A DNA stretch of 64,000 nt. It comes from Bacilli bacterium (lineage in GTDB: Bacteria; Bacillota_I; Bacilli_A; RFN20; CAG-826). The stretch is from positions 68,590-132,589 of the forward strand of contig JAGBLL010000036.1 of the NCBI GenBank assembly GCA_017635465.1, in the 5' to 3' direction. Shown piece after piece: positions 7,791 through 16,769 of this stretch (position 1 is its first letter; each line of letters begins with the position of its first letter). Both the position numbers and the translations under genes were made by a program. The notes beneath the pieces are model-generated. The model was not told the DNA's origin. It did not search any database and was given only the letters and a program-made list of their open reading frames with translations.

Positions 7791-9398
7791 ATGTCAAATA
7801 TCGATTTGAACAAGTATGGAATCACTAATGTCAAAGAAGTGGTTTACAACCCATCTTATGACCTTCTCTTCAAAGAGGAAACAAAAGAAACATTAGAAGG
7901 CTATGAAAAAGGCCAAGTAACAGAATTAAATGCTGTCAACGTTATGACTGGCATTTACACAGGCAGATCCCCAAAGGATAAGTACATCGTTGTTGATGAA
8001 AACAGCAAAGATACCGTTTGGTGGACTTCCGAAGGTTATAAAAATGACAACCACCCAATGAGTGAAAAAGTTTGGGCAGAAGTCAAAGAATTAGCCAAGA
8101 AAGAATTATCTGGTAAGAGATTATTCGTTGTTGATGCCTATTGTGGCGCGAACAAGGATACCAGAATGGCGGTCCGCTTCATTATGGAAGTCGCCTGGCA
8201 AGCACATTTCGTTAGAAATATGTTCATTAAGCCAACAGAAGAAGAATTAAAGAACTTCGAACCAGACTTCGTCGTTTATACTGCTTCTAAAGCTAAAGTT
8301 GAAAATTATAAAGAATTAGGACTTAACTCTGAAACATGTGTTGCGTTCAACATCACAAGCAAAGAACAAGTCATCTTAAATACATGGTACGGCGGTGAAA
8401 TGAAGAAAGGTATGTTCTCCATGATGAACTACTACTTACCACTTAAAGGCATTGCCTCAATGCACTGCTCCGCGAACACTGATATGAATGGTGAAAATAC
8501 CGCCATCTTCTTCGGTTTATCCGGTACAGGTAAAACAACATTATCAACCGATCCAAAGAGATTATTAATCGGTGATGATGAACACGGCTGGGATGACAAT
8601 GGTGTCTTCAACCTCGAAGGTGGTTGCTACGCTAAAGTCATTAACTTAGATAAAGAAAGCGAACCAGATATTTATAGAGCTATCCGTAGAGATGCTTTAT
8701 TAGAAAACGTTACAGTTGACGCCAATGGCAAAATCGATTTCGCTGATAAGAGTGTGACCGAAAATACCCGTGTCAGTTATCCAATCAATCACATTGAAAA
8801 GATTGTTAAGCCAATTAGCCATGGCCCACACGCTAAGAACGTTATCTTCTTAAGTGCTGATGCCTTTGGTGTCTTACCACCAGTCAGCATCTTAACTCCA
8901 GAACAAACACAATATTACTTCTTAAGTGGTTTCACAGCGAAACTCGCTGGTACTGAAAGAGGTATTACAGAACCAACACCAACATTCTCCGCTTGCTTCG
9001 GTCAAGCTTTCTTGGAATTACATCCAACAAAATACGCTGAAGAATTAGTGAAGAAAATGAAAGTCAGTGGTGCTAAAGCTTACTTAGTCAACACTGGTTG
9101 GAATGGTACAGGCAAACGTATTTCCATTAAAGATACACGCGGTATCATCGATGCTATCTTAGATGGTTCTATCAACAAAGCCCCAACAAAGAAAATCCCA
9201 GTCTTCGACTTCGAAGTCCCAACTGAATTACCAGGTGTCGATCCAAAGATCTTAGACCCAAGAGATACATATGCTAACCCAGCTGATTGGGATGCTAAAG
9301 CCGCTGATTTAGCTTCTAGATTCGTTAAGAACTTTGTTAAATATGAATCCAATGAAGCTGGTAAAGCCTTAGTCAAAGCGGGCCCAAAAGCTAAATAA
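7791..9398 (+). CDS. pckA: Phosphoenolpyruvate carboxykinase (ATP)
   Basis: A 535-residue cytoplasmic enzyme interconverting oxaloacetate + ATP and PEP + CO2 + ADP. The PEPCK-specific substrate loop [14 protein letters not shown] is near residue 55. The P-loop kinase-1a motif [11 protein letters not shown] and the metal-binding kinase-2 stretch [19 protein letters not shown] follow around residues 240-285, and the adenine-binding TENTRVSYP region near 325. Length is typical of ATP-type PEPCK. The gene is first in a run with oxaloacetate decarboxylase genes, 13 nt before oadA and with no terminator between. That context suggests it works in the carboxylating, ATP-forming direction, making oxaloacetate for the Na+ pump. 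Start fixed by AGAGGAA before ATG. Confidence 0.97.
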   Translation: MSNIDLNKYGITNVKEVVYNPSYDLLFKEETKETLEGYEKGQVTELNAVNVMTGIYTGRSPKDKYIVVDENSKDTVWWTSEGYKNDNHPMSEKVWAEVKELAKKELSGKRLFVVDAYCGANKDTRMAVRFIMEVAWQAHFVRNMFIKPTEEELKNFEPDFVVYTASKAKVENYKELGLNSETCVAFNITSKEQVILNTWYGGEMKKGMFSMMNYYLPLKGIASMHCSANTDMNGENTAIFFGLSGTGKTTLSTDPKRLLIGDDEHGWDDNGVFNLEGGCYAKVINLDKESEPDIYRAIRRDALLENVTVDANGKIDFADKSVTENTRVSYPINHIEKIVKPISHGPHAKNVIFLSADAFGVLPPVSILTPEQTQYYFLSGFTAKLAGTERGITEPTPTFSACFGQAFLELHPTKYAEELVKKMKVSGAKAYLVNTGWNGTGKRISIKDTRGIIDAILDGSINKAPTKKIPVFDFEVPTELPGVDPKILDPRDTYANPADWDAKAADLASRFVKNFVKYESNEAGKALVKAGPKAK

Positions 9399-9411
9399 GT
9401 AAGGAAAAATT

Positions 9412-10782
9412 ATGGGTGTTAAAATTGTTGAAACAGGCCTAAGAGATGGCCATCAATCATTATTCGCCACAAGAATGAACACCGAAGAAGTTCTTTGTGC
9501 TTTAAAGGAACTCGATCAAGTTGGTTACCACGCCATTGAAATTTGGGGTGGTGCCACATTCGATGCATGTTTAAGATTCTTAAATGAAGATCCATGGGAA
9601 AGACTTAGACTTGCTAAAAAAGTTTGTAAGAAAACAAAACTTCAAATGTTATTCCGTGGCCAAAACATTCTCGGTTATCGTCACTACGCTGATGATGTCG
9701 TTGAAAAATTCGTTGAAAAATCCATCAAGAATGGTATCGATATCATTCGTATTTTCGACGCTTTAAACGATATCCGTAACTTAGAATGTGCGGTTAAAGC
9801 CACTAAGAAATATGGTGGTGAATGCCAAATTGCTTTAAGCTATACAACTTCTCCAGTTCACACTGTTGAATACTATGTTAACTTAGCTAAAGAAATTGAA
9901 AAATTAGGTGCTGATAGTATTTGTATTAAAGATATGGCGGGTGTCATGATGCCAACCGCTGCTTATGAATTAATCAGTGCTTTAAAGAAAAACACCAAAT
10001 TACCAATTGAGTTACATTCTCACTGCACTGGTGGTTTGTGTGAAATGACATATTTAAAAGCCATTGAAGCGGGTGTTGATATTGTCGACTGCGCAATCAG
10101 CCCATTAAGTGGTGGCACATCACAACCATGTACAGAATCACTTAACTTTGCTCTTCAAGGCACAGAATATGATCCAAAACTTAACGTTGCAATGTTAAAC
10201 GCTGCCGCTGCTAAATTGGCACCAGTCAAAGCTAAATACATTGCTAACGGTTTATTAAATCCAAAAGTTTTATCCGTCAATGCGAACATTATTAAATACC
10301 AAGTTCCTGGCGGTATGTTATCTAACTTAATCAATCAACTTAAGCAACAAGATGCTTCTGATAGATTAGATGAAGTTTTAGCGGAAGTTCCAAATGTTCG
10401 TAAGGATATGGGCTATCCTCCACTTGTTACTCCATTATCACAAATGGTTGGTACGCAAGCAGTTTTAAATGTTCTTTCTGGTGAAAGATACAAAATTGTT
10501 CCAAAGGAAATCAACGATTATTTACATGGTAGATATGGTAGATCTCCAGCACCAGTTGATGAAGATATCCGTAGAAAGATTATCGGTGATGACCAAGTCA
10601 TTACATATCGTCCAGCGGATGATTTAAAACCAGAATTTGAAGAACTTAAGAAACAATACAAAGGCATTGCAAAAAGTGATGAAGACGTCTTATCCATCGC
10701 TTTATTCGGTGATGTCGCTATTAAATTTATTGAGCAAAGAAACGAAGATGCAATTCCTACGCTCATTCACGTTGAGGCATAA
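9412..10782 (+). CDS. oadA: Oxaloacetate decarboxylase alpha subunit (carboxyltransferase, no biotin domain)
   Basis: A 456-residue carboxyltransferase. ETGLRDGHQSLFATRM supplies the catalytic Asp and metal ligand. MLFRGQNILGYRHYADDVV and the IKDMAGVMMP lysine follow, and ELHSHCTGG gives the HxH metal site. The C-terminal part (about 330-456) is the conserved OadA/pyruvate-carboxylase region. Unlike Klebsiella OadA there is no fused biotinyl domain; a separate carrier is encoded two genes downstream. It transfers the C4 carboxyl of oxaloacetate to biotin, giving pyruvate. AAGGA lies before the ATG. Methylmalonyl-CoA or glutaconyl-CoA decarboxylase is less likely, because this is the OadA-type transferase and not a CoA-type one. 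Confidence 0.93.
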   Translation: MGVKIVETGLRDGHQSLFATRMNTEEVLCALKELDQVGYHAIEIWGGATFDACLRFLNEDPWERLRLAKKVCKKTKLQMLFRGQNILGYRHYADDVVEKFVEKSIKNGIDIIRIFDALNDIRNLECAVKATKKYGGECQIALSYTTSPVHTVEYYVNLAKEIEKLGADSICIKDMAGVMMPTAAYELISALKKNTKLPIELHSHCTGGLCEMTYLKAIEAGVDIVDCAISPLSGGTSQPCTESLNFALQGTEYDPKLNVAMLNAAAAKLAPVKAKYIANGLLNPKVLSVNANIIKYQVPGGMLSNLINQLKQQDASDRLDEVLAEVPNVRKDMGYPPLVTPLSQMVGTQAVLNVLSGERYKIVPKEINDYLHGRYGRSPAPVDEDIRRKIIGDDQVITYRPADDLKPEFEELKKQYKGIAKSDEDVLSIALFGDVAIKFIEQRNEDAIPTLIHVEA

Positions 10783-10785
10783 TTT

Positions 10786-11085
10786 ATGTTTTTAGCGGTT
10801 TGGACAAATTGGGAATCAATGAACGTTGCTGAGGCACTCTTAGTCGCGGTCATTGCTATATTCATCGTCTTCCTTGTCCTCGCTATTATCATTTTCATTA
10901 CTTGGTCAATGCAAAAAGGCATGGAGAAAATCGATGCCAGCACAAACATTCTTCCACGTGATGAAAATAAGATTTTAAGCGAAGATGAAAACGCTGTAGT
11001 GGCCGCTTTAGTGGCTTCTATGGAGTTCTATCGTGAGACAGGCAAAGAAGTACGTATTGTTTCTATTAAAAGAATTGAGGACTAG
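10786..11085 (+). CDS. oadG: OadG-like gamma subunit of the Na+-pumping decarboxylase
   Basis: A 99-residue protein with one N-terminal membrane helix (about residues 15-40), a linker, and a C-terminal segment DENAVVAALVASMEFYRETG that matches the soluble part of OadG/MmdD-type subunits. In known complexes this small subunit anchors and assembles alpha with beta. It starts 4 nt after oadA, with the ribosome site (GAGG) inside the oadA end, and is followed 3 nt later by the carrier gene. The family is short and divergent, but position and architecture agree. Confidence 0.82.
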   Translation: MFLAVWTNWESMNVAEALLVAVIAIFIVFLVLAIIIFITWSMQKGMEKIDASTNILPRDENKILSEDENAVVAALVASMEFYRETGKEVRIVSIKRIED

Positions 11086-11088
11086 TTT

Positions 11089-11433
11089 ATGAAGATTTAT
11101 AAAATCAAAGTGAACGGTAAATCATACCGTGTGGAACTTGAAGCTATTGAACAAATCGATACTGTTCCATTAGAAGAAAAGAAAAAACAAGAATCTAAAA
11201 AGATTATTAATAACGATGGTGCTAAAGAAGTGGTTTCCCCAATCCAAGGCCAAGTTGTTAATATCAAAGTCAAACCAGGTGACAAAGTGCAAAAAGGTGA
11301 TGTCTTATTAATCATCGAAGCTATGAAACTTGAAAATGAAGTCGTTTCTCCATTTGAAGGTCAAGTAGCACAAATCTTAGTCACTAAAGGTCAAAACGTG
11401 AAAGCTAAGGAAGCAATCATCACTATTGAATAA
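11089..11433 (+). CDS. Biotin carboxyl carrier subunit of oxaloacetate decarboxylase
   Basis: A 114-residue protein. Residues 1-45 are a charged leader and linker (Lys/Glu-rich). Residues 46-114 form a biotinyl/lipoyl domain: SPIQGQVVNIKVKPGDKV, then IIEAMKLENEV. Lys80 in EAMK is the predicted biotinylation site. It carries CO2 from the OadA active site to the membrane subunit OadB, taking the place of the fused C-terminal domain of enterobacterial OadA. The biotin ligase is encoded 1.4 kb downstream. Confidence 0.93.
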   Translation: MKIYKIKVNGKSYRVELEAIEQIDTVPLEEKKKQESKKIINNDGAKEVVSPIQGQVVNIKVKPGDKVQKGDVLLIIEAMKLENEVVSPFEGQVAQILVTKGQNVKAKEAIITIE

Positions 11434-11445
11434 CGGATTACTAAT

Positions 11446-12828
11446 ATGGAAAAATTTTGGAATACAATTGTAGCGTTTTTCCAACAATCCGGTATTGCGG
11501 GCTTTTTTGCCAACGGAGGATGGCTCAATCTCATCATGATTGTCGTGGCGTGTGTGCTCTTGTTCCTCGCCATCAAGAAAGACTTTGAACCATACCTACT
11601 CTTACCAATTGCGTTTGGTATGTTACTCGTTAACTTACCATATGTTGGTCAAGAAATATTTAATAAAGGCGCGACGGAATATAACGCCATTTCCTTAGCC
11701 GCCCAAGTTGGTTTATCACAAGCCCAGAGTCAATATATATTTACTCAACTAGGTGTTGATACAGCGACTACAAAACAATTACATGAATTAGTGATGAAGT
11801 CGGACTTCTTATCTGGAGAAGCCTTAACATTAGGTTTCAACAGCACGATTGTTTCGAACATTGATCACTTATACAACTATGACTATAGTGGTATCTTCGG
11901 ATTCCTCTACTATGGTGTTAAATGGGGTATCTACCCATGTTTAATCTTCTTATGTATTGGTGCGACCACTGACTTTGGTCCATTAATCGCTAATAAGAAG
12001 ACTATGTTATTAGGTGCTGCTGCTCAAATTGGTATCTTTATTACCTTTATCGGTGCAATTGCCTTAGGTAAAAACGGCTTAGGTTGGACACAATTTGATG
12101 CACGTATCGCTTCTTCCATCGGTATCATCGGTGGTGCTGATGGCCCAACCGCTATCTTGGTTACAACTAAGTTAGCTCCTGAATATCTATCATCTATTGC
12201 CATTGTTGCTTACTCATACATGGCTTTAGTGCCAGTTATTCAACCTCCAATTATTAGACTCTTAACCACCAAAAAGGAAAGAGCTATCAGAATGGATACT
12301 CCTAGAGAAGTTTCTAAAACTGAAAAGATCTTATTCCCAATCGTGGTTACTGCAATTACAGTCTTAATCGTTCCAAGTGCGGCACCATTAATCGGTTGCT
12401 TAATGCTTGGTAACTTAATTAAAGAATCTGGTGTTGTACCAAAGATTAGAGATACATTAGCAAATAGCTTAATGTACATCGTCACTATCTTATTAGGTGT
12501 CTGTGTTGGTATGACCGCTGATGCACAAACATTCTTAACCTTAGATACAATTCTTATCTTCGTCTTAGGTATCGTCGCCTTCGCTGTTGCGACTGCTGCT
12601 GGTGTCTTGGGTGGTAAGTTAATGTGTGTCTTAACTAAAGGCAAAGTTAACCCAATGATTGGTGCTGCTGGTGTCTCTGCTGTCCCAATGGCGGCTCGTG
12701 TCGTCCATAAAGAAGGACTTAGAGAAGATCCAACAAACTTCTTGTTAATGCACGCGATGGGTCCAAACGTTGCCGGTGTTATCGGCTCCGCTGTCGCGGC
12801 AGGTGTCTTACTCCTCTTATTCGCGTAA
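11446..12828 (+). CDS. oadB: Na+-pumping oxaloacetate decarboxylase beta subunit
   Basis: A 460-residue polytopic membrane protein of the OadB/MmdB/GcdB family. The hallmark SIGIIGGADGPTAILV, which holds the Asp that couples carboxybiotin decarboxylation to Na+ translocation, lies near residue 230. VIQPPIIRLLTTKKERAIRM and the C-terminal GVSAVPMAARVVHKEG and MHAMGPNVAG signatures follow. An insert of about 60 residues after the second helix (residues 60-125) is normal for the family. It decarboxylates carboxybiotin and exports Na+. The gene is last of the operon, ending at the terminator at 12851. Confidence 0.96.
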   Translation: MEKFWNTIVAFFQQSGIAGFFANGGWLNLIMIVVACVLLFLAIKKDFEPYLLLPIAFGMLLVNLPYVGQEIFNKGATEYNAISLAAQVGLSQAQSQYIFTQLGVDTATTKQLHELVMKSDFLSGEALTLGFNSTIVSNIDHLYNYDYSGIFGFLYYGVKWGIYPCLIFLCIGATTDFGPLIANKKTMLLGAAAQIGIFITFIGAIALGKNGLGWTQFDARIASSIGIIGGADGPTAILVTTKLAPEYLSSIAIVAYSYMALVPVIQPPIIRLLTTKKERAIRMDTPREVSKTEKILFPIVVTAITVLIVPSAAPLIGCLMLGNLIKESGVVPKIRDTLANSLMYIVTILLGVCVGMTADAQTFLTLDTILIFVLGIVAFAVATAAGVLGGKLMCVLTKGKVNPMIGAAGVSAVPMAARVVHKEGLREDPTNFLLMHAMGPNVAGVIGSAVAAGVLLLLFA

Positions 12829-12850
12829 TAAGAAAACCCGAAAAAAGCAA

Positions 12851-12879
12851 AAGTCTTCGCTTAAAGCGGAGGCTTTTTT
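12851..12879 (+). terminator. Intrinsic terminator of the pckA-oad operon
   Basis: AAGTCTTCGCT (12851-12861) pairs with AGCGGAGGCTT (12865-12875) including G-U pairs, loop TAA, then a T-run. The birA promoter lies immediately after it. Confidence 0.9.
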
Positions 12880-12895
12880 GATTTACAATTATTAT

Positions 12896-13600
12896 ATGCA
12901 ATATAAAGAAATTCATTTTGATGAAATAGATTCCACGAATACATATCTAAAAAATGCTTATCGCTTATTAGATAACTTTACTTTTGCTTCCACTGATTAC
13001 CAAAGCCATGGTAAAGGCAGAAATGATAGAATTTGGAATAGTAACAAAGGTGAGAATTTAATGTTTTCATTTTTGATTAAAGATGAATCATTATTAAAAC
13101 TAGCGCCTATTATTTCTCTTTTAAGCGCTGTAGAAATCGCTAAAGCGTTAGAGACATATAAAATCAAAGATGTCAGCATAAAATGGCCTAATGACGTCAT
13201 TATTGGCGATAAAAAGGTATGTGGTATTTTAGCGGAAGGTGAATTACCTAATTATCTAGTAGTGGGCATAGGTGTAAACGTTAATCAAAAGGTTTTTCCT
13301 GAAGGATTAAGAAGACCCGCAACATCTATTTATAATGTTTTAAATAAAGAGACTAATATTAATGAATTAAAGGAAAAACTGTTCCCATCAATAGTGAATA
13401 ACTTGATTAATTTAGATTCTAATAATTATTTGGAATACTTTAGAAATCATAATTATTTACTAAATAAAAGAGTACGTGTATTAGTTAATAACGAAATCTT
13501 TATTGGCGAAGTAAAAGGTATTGACGATAACTTTTGCTTACAGATACTAAGTCATGATATTCTTTTACACATCGATAGTGGTGAAATAGAAATCTTATGA
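12896..13600 (+). CDS. birA: Biotin--[acetyl-CoA-carboxylase] ligase, no DNA-binding domain
   Basis: A 234-residue class-I biotin protein ligase lacking the N-terminal helix-turn-helix, so not a repressor. Diagnostic parts are FDEIDSTNTYLK at the N-terminus, SHGKGRNDRIW (the GRGRxxR biotinyl-AMP loop, here GKGR), VSIKWPNDVII, GILAEGE and VVGIGVNVNQ. The C-terminal SH3-like domain is residues 190-234. It would attach biotin to Lys80 of the carrier encoded upstream. The true start is the ATG at 12896: TACAAT lies 6 nt before it with no ribosome site, indicating a leaderless mRNA. The longer frame reaching back into oadB is not supported. Its stop overlaps the HAD gene by 4 bp. Confidence 0.93.
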   Translation: MQYKEIHFDEIDSTNTYLKNAYRLLDNFTFASTDYQSHGKGRNDRIWNSNKGENLMFSFLIKDESLLKLAPIISLLSAVEIAKALETYKIKDVSIKWPNDVIIGDKKVCGILAEGELPNYLVVGIGVNVNQKVFPEGLRRPATSIYNVLNKETNINELKEKLFPSIVNNLINLDSNNYLEYFRNHNYLLNKRVRVLVNNEIFIGEVKGIDDNFCLQILSHDILLHIDSGEIEIL

Positions 13601-14262
13601 AATTATTAGGTAAAGAAATAAAAGCAGTGATTCTCGATATGGATGGAACATTAATTGATTCCACCTCTTTATGGCAAGATATTGACCGTAAATTCTTCGA
13701 AAAAAGAGGAATGAAAGTTCCTGAAGAATACGCTCAACATATTGTTCATCTCGGCTTAGAACAAGCTGCAGAATACACTAAAAAGGCATATGGTTTCAAA
13801 GAATCACCAAAAGAAATCATTGAAGAATGGCATCAAATGTCACTCAATATTTATCAAAATGATGTGGAATTAAAAGAGGGCGCAATCGCCTTATTAGAAT
13901 ATTTAAGAACTACTGATGTTAAAACAGCAATTGCCACCGCAAACGATGAAGCATTATATCGACCATGCGTTGAAAGATTAGATATTGAAAAATATTTTGA
14001 TTTTATCGCGGACGTGAGTGTGGTTAAAGAAGGTAAACATAGCGCGAAGATTTATCAATATCTCGCTGATAAGATGGGTGCTTTACCAGAAAATACTTTA
14101 GTCGTGGAAGATATGCCAACATGTATTAAAACCGCACATGATGCTGGTTTTGTAACTGTAGCAATCTATGATAAGAATTCCAGCAAATACGATAATGAAA
14201 AGAGATCCAATTCGGACCTCTTCATCAATAATTTAAATGAATTAATCGCCGCCTTAAAGTAG
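13597..14262 (+). CDS. HAD-superfamily phosphatase (beta-phosphoglucomutase-like)
   Basis: A 221-residue HAD subfamily I hydrolase. Motif I is VILDMDGTLIDS (nucleophile Asp14, acid/base Asp16), motif II TAIATAND, motif III the Lys in VVKEGKHSAKIY, and motif IV NTLVVEDMPTCI. A helical cap (about residues 25-85) follows motif I, as in beta-phosphoglucomutase and phosphoglycolate phosphatases. The substrate cannot be read from sequence. It overlaps birA by 4 bp (ATGA), so it is in that operon, and its last 9 bp overlap the convergent asnA gene; no terminator separates them. Confidence 0.9.
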   Translation: MKLLGKEIKAVILDMDGTLIDSTSLWQDIDRKFFEKRGMKVPEEYAQHIVHLGLEQAAEYTKKAYGFKESPKEIIEEWHQMSLNIYQNDVELKEGAIALLEYLRTTDVKTAIATANDEALYRPCVERLDIEKYFDFIADVSVVKEGKHSAKIYQYLADKMGALPENTLVVEDMPTCIKTAHDAGFVTVAIYDKNSSKYDNEKRSNSDLFINNLNELIAALK

Positions 14263-15252
14263 GTCGACGTTGTGCTTTTTAAATTCTTTAATATCTTCTT
14301 CTGGCCAATAGGAGGACTGCACTTCTCCGATGTGGATCTTTTTCAATAAATACATACAAAGTCTAGATTGACCAATACCACCGCCTATAGAAAGTGGTAA
14401 ATCATCGTTTAAGATTGATTTGTGATATGGAAGATTAACTTTACTCATTTCACCCTTGGCTTTTAATTGTCTAATTAAAGAATCTTTATTAACTCTGATA
14501 CCCATGCTGGATATTTCAAAAGCGATTTGTAATGGTTCATACCAAAGTAAGATATCCCCATTTAATTTCCAATCATCATAGTCAGCGGCACGCCCATCAT
14601 GTGGCTTGCCGTCTTTTAGATTAGCGCCGATTTGCATTAAGAAGACGACACCATATTCCTTAGCGATAGCGTTTTCTCTTTCTTTTCTAGAGAGGTTTGG
14701 ATATTTAGCTTCTAACTGTTTAGTGGTCACAAAAGTAATATCTTTTGGGAAATCATTAGCTAGTTCTGGATATTTTTTAATTAATAAGCGGTATGTTTTT
14801 AAGAAAGCTTTATAAATCTTTTTAACAATGCGCTTTAAAGTTTTAACATTCCTTTCTTCTGGCAAAAGTCTTCTTTCCCAGTCCCATTGGTCAACATATA
14901 AGGAATGCATATTATCAAGATCTTCAAATCTTCTAATCGCATTCATATCGGTATATAAGCCGTCGATATCATATTTCTTTAAAGCATATCTTTTCCATTT
15001 CGCTAAAGATTGGACGATTTCTAAATCTTGTCCGTTTTCATTGACAATAAAATCAACAGGTTTTTCATAACCATTCAAGTTATCGTTTAAACCAGTATTT
15101 GGCTCTACGAAAAGTGGGGCACTGACTCTCATTAAATCGAGCTCTTTAGCGAGCTCTCTTTCAAATGTATCTTTAATTAATTTAATGGCAATTTGTGTAT
15201 CCACTAAGTTGAGAATACTTTGATAGTTTTTTGGATAGATGTTGTTTTTCAT
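14254..15252 (-). CDS. asnA: Aspartate--ammonia ligase (asparagine synthetase A)
   Basis: A 332-residue class-II-aaRS-like enzyme making asparagine from aspartate, ammonia and ATP. It shows the AsnA layout: SILNLVDTQIAIKLIKDTFE, MRVSAPLFVEPNTGLNDNL, SLYVDQWDWE, FLMQIGANLKDGKPHDGRA and the C-terminal SIGGGIGQSRLCMYLLKK. Length is typical (about 330). It lies 1 nt downstream of folA in a thyA-folA-asnA run on minus. The 3' end overlaps the convergent HAD gene by 9 bp. Confidence 0.96.
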   Translation of the reverse strand: MKNNIYPKNYQSILNLVDTQIAIKLIKDTFERELAKELDLMRVSAPLFVEPNTGLNDNLNGYEKPVDFIVNENGQDLEIVQSLAKWKRYALKKYDIDGLYTDMNAIRRFEDLDNMHSLYVDQWDWERRLLPEERNVKTLKRIVKKIYKAFLKTYRLLIKKYPELANDFPKDITFVTTKQLEAKYPNLSRKERENAIAKEYGVVFLMQIGANLKDGKPHDGRAADYDDWKLNGDILLWYEPLQIAFEISSMGIRVNKDSLIRQLKAKGEMSKVNLPYHKSILNDDLPLSIGGGIGQSRLCMYLLKKIHIGEVQSSYWPEEDIKEFKKHNVDLL

Positions 15253-15253
15253 G

Positions 15254-15766
15254 CTAGATAATATCTTTCTTGTTTTTATTTTTATATGTTGTAAATCTGA
15301 TTTCTAAATCACCATCCATGATAGGGGTGCCTTCATCGATGCATTCAAAATCTGGATTCTCATCCAAATTCACAAAGAATACTTCCGCTCCTCCATCAGC
15401 GTTGACTTTAGTTAAATATACTTCATCAACATATGGTAATGTTTGTCTATAGATAGAAGCGCCACCAATAACGAATACCGTGTCGCTTGTTTCATATTCT
15501 TTCATTTTTCTTAAGAAGTCTTCGAAACTATGAACATTAATAACATCATCATAGTTATGAGTGGGATCTTGAGATAAGACAATATTTGTTCTATTTTTAA
15601 GTGGTTTACTACCTGGGAAAGATAATAAAGTATTTTCACCCATACAAACCACATGCCCTTTAGTGGTTTCTCTAAAAAACTTCATGTCTAAAGGTAAAGA
15701 GAATAATAAACCATTTCTCTTACCGATACCATATTTTTTATCGCAGTTAAGAATTGAAATAATCAT
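15254..15766 (-). CDS. folA: Dihydrofolate reductase
   Basis: A 170-residue DHFR, reducing dihydrofolate with NADPH. ISILNCDKKYGIGKRNGLLF opens the fold; the common Trp after the Met20-type loop is Leu-Phe here. It continues with KFFRETTKGHVVCMGENTLL, RTNIVLSQDP, and the NADP site VFVIGGASIYRQTLPYVDEVYLT. It is packed between thyA (1 nt) and asnA (1 nt). Pairing with thyA is classic, because thymidylate synthase produces the dihydrofolate that DHFR recycles. Confidence 0.95.
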   Translation of the reverse strand: MIISILNCDKKYGIGKRNGLLFSLPLDMKFFRETTKGHVVCMGENTLLSFPGSKPLKNRTNIVLSQDPTHNYDDVINVHSFEDFLRKMKEYETSDTVFVIGGASIYRQTLPYVDEVYLTKVNADGGAEVFFVNLDENPDFECIDEGTPIMDGDLEIRFTTYKNKNKKDII

Positions 15767-15767
15767 A

Positions 15768-16598
15768 TTAGATGGCCACTGGAATCTTCTTATCTAAAGG
15801 TTCGTATTCGTAATCAATGAGTTCGAAGTCTTCCACTTTGAAATCATAGAAGTTTTTAACGTTTGGATTCATTTTTAATTTAGGCGCCTTATGTTGAGGT
15901 TTAGCAATAACTTCTTTAACGATATCAACATGTCTATCATAGATATGCGCATCAGCGATAACGTGAACAAGTTCGCCCGCTTTTAAGCCAGATACTTGGG
16001 CAAACATCATTAATAATAAGGCGTATTGTAAAACGTTCCAGTTATTCGCGGTTAACATATCGTTACTTCTTTGATTTAAGATACCGTTTAATGTATCGCC
16101 ACTGACATTAAATGTCATAGAGTAAGCACATGGATAAAGATTCATTTCGTGTAAATCTTCAAAGTTATAAATATTAGTCATAATTCTTCTTGATTGAGGA
16201 TTATGCTTTAAGTCATATAAAACTCTATCGACTTGATCGAATTCACCTTCTGGATAGATAGATTTCTTTGCTAATTGATAGCCATAGGCTTTACCAATTG
16301 AACCATTTTCATCAGCCCAGGAATCCCAAATGTGAGATTTTAAATCGTGGATATTATTGGATTTCTTTTGCCAAATCCAAAGGAGTTCATCTAAACAGCT
16401 TTTGAACGCTGTTCTTCTAATAGTTAAGATTGGTAACTCTTCTTGAAGATTGTATCTATTAACAATACAAAACTTTTTGACTGTATGCGCGGGAGTACCA
16501 TCTTCCCAATGTGGTCTGACTTTTAAATCAGTATCCCAAAATCCATTCTCAAGAATGTCTTTCATATTGTTAACAAAAATTTCATCTGCTTTAGACAT
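15768..16598 (-). CDS. thyA: Thymidylate synthase
   Basis: A 276-residue ThyA that methylates dUMP with methylenetetrahydrofolate. The catalytic Cys lies in NLYPCAYSMTFNVSGD, preceded by the arginine-rich PQSRRIMTNIYN. LNQRSNDMLTANNWNVLQYA and HVIADAHIYDRHVDIVKE follow. The start is MSKADEIFVN at 16598, after GAGG; the alternative Met eight codons upstream has no ribosome site. It is the first gene of the thyA-folA-asnA operon, with TATAAT at 16626-16621 on minus. Confidence 0.96.
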   Translation of the reverse strand: MSKADEIFVNNMKDILENGFWDTDLKVRPHWEDGTPAHTVKKFCIVNRYNLQEELPILTIRRTAFKSCLDELLWIWQKKSNNIHDLKSHIWDSWADENGSIGKAYGYQLAKKSIYPEGEFDQVDRVLYDLKHNPQSRRIMTNIYNFEDLHEMNLYPCAYSMTFNVSGDTLNGILNQRSNDMLTANNWNVLQYALLLMMFAQVSGLKAGELVHVIADAHIYDRHVDIVKEVIAKPQHKAPKLKMNPNVKNFYDFKVEDFELIDYEYEPLDKKIPVAI

Positions 16599-16620
16599 AT
16601 CGTTACCTCGCAATGTAAAC

Positions 16621-16662
16621 ATTATATGAAAAAATCCCTTATTCTTAAAGGAAAAGAATAAG
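16621..16662 (-). promoter_or_regulatory. thyA promoter with adjacent 9-bp palindrome
   Basis: The -10 TATAAT reads on minus at 16626-16621. Just upstream, CTTATTCTT (16638-16646) and AAGAATAAG (16654-16662) form a perfect inverted repeat with a 7-nt centre, overlapping the expected -35. The divergent addB promoter is 95 bp away. The palindrome could be an operator. Confidence 0.5.
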
Positions 16663-16755
16663 AAATATAGACTGCGTATAAAAAAGTCAGATAAAAACTG
16701 AATAATAGAAATGTAAAAACTTTTTCTATTATTTAAAATAATATTAAAAGTATTT

Positions 16756-16769
16756 TATAATATATACAC
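16756..16769 (+). promoter_or_regulatory. -10 box of a leaderless addB transcript
   Basis: TATAAT (16756-16761) ends 8 nt before the addB ATG and no ribosome site is present. Confidence 0.5.

Noticed and set aside
12770-12895. Longer BirA start inside oadB
   Set aside because: The extension crosses the oad terminator and has no ligase similarity; family alignment starts at MQYKEIHFDEIDST.
14254-14262. Frameshift or error at the HAD/asnA junction
   Set aside because: Both proteins have normal lengths and ends; a 9-bp convergent overlap is plausible as it stands.
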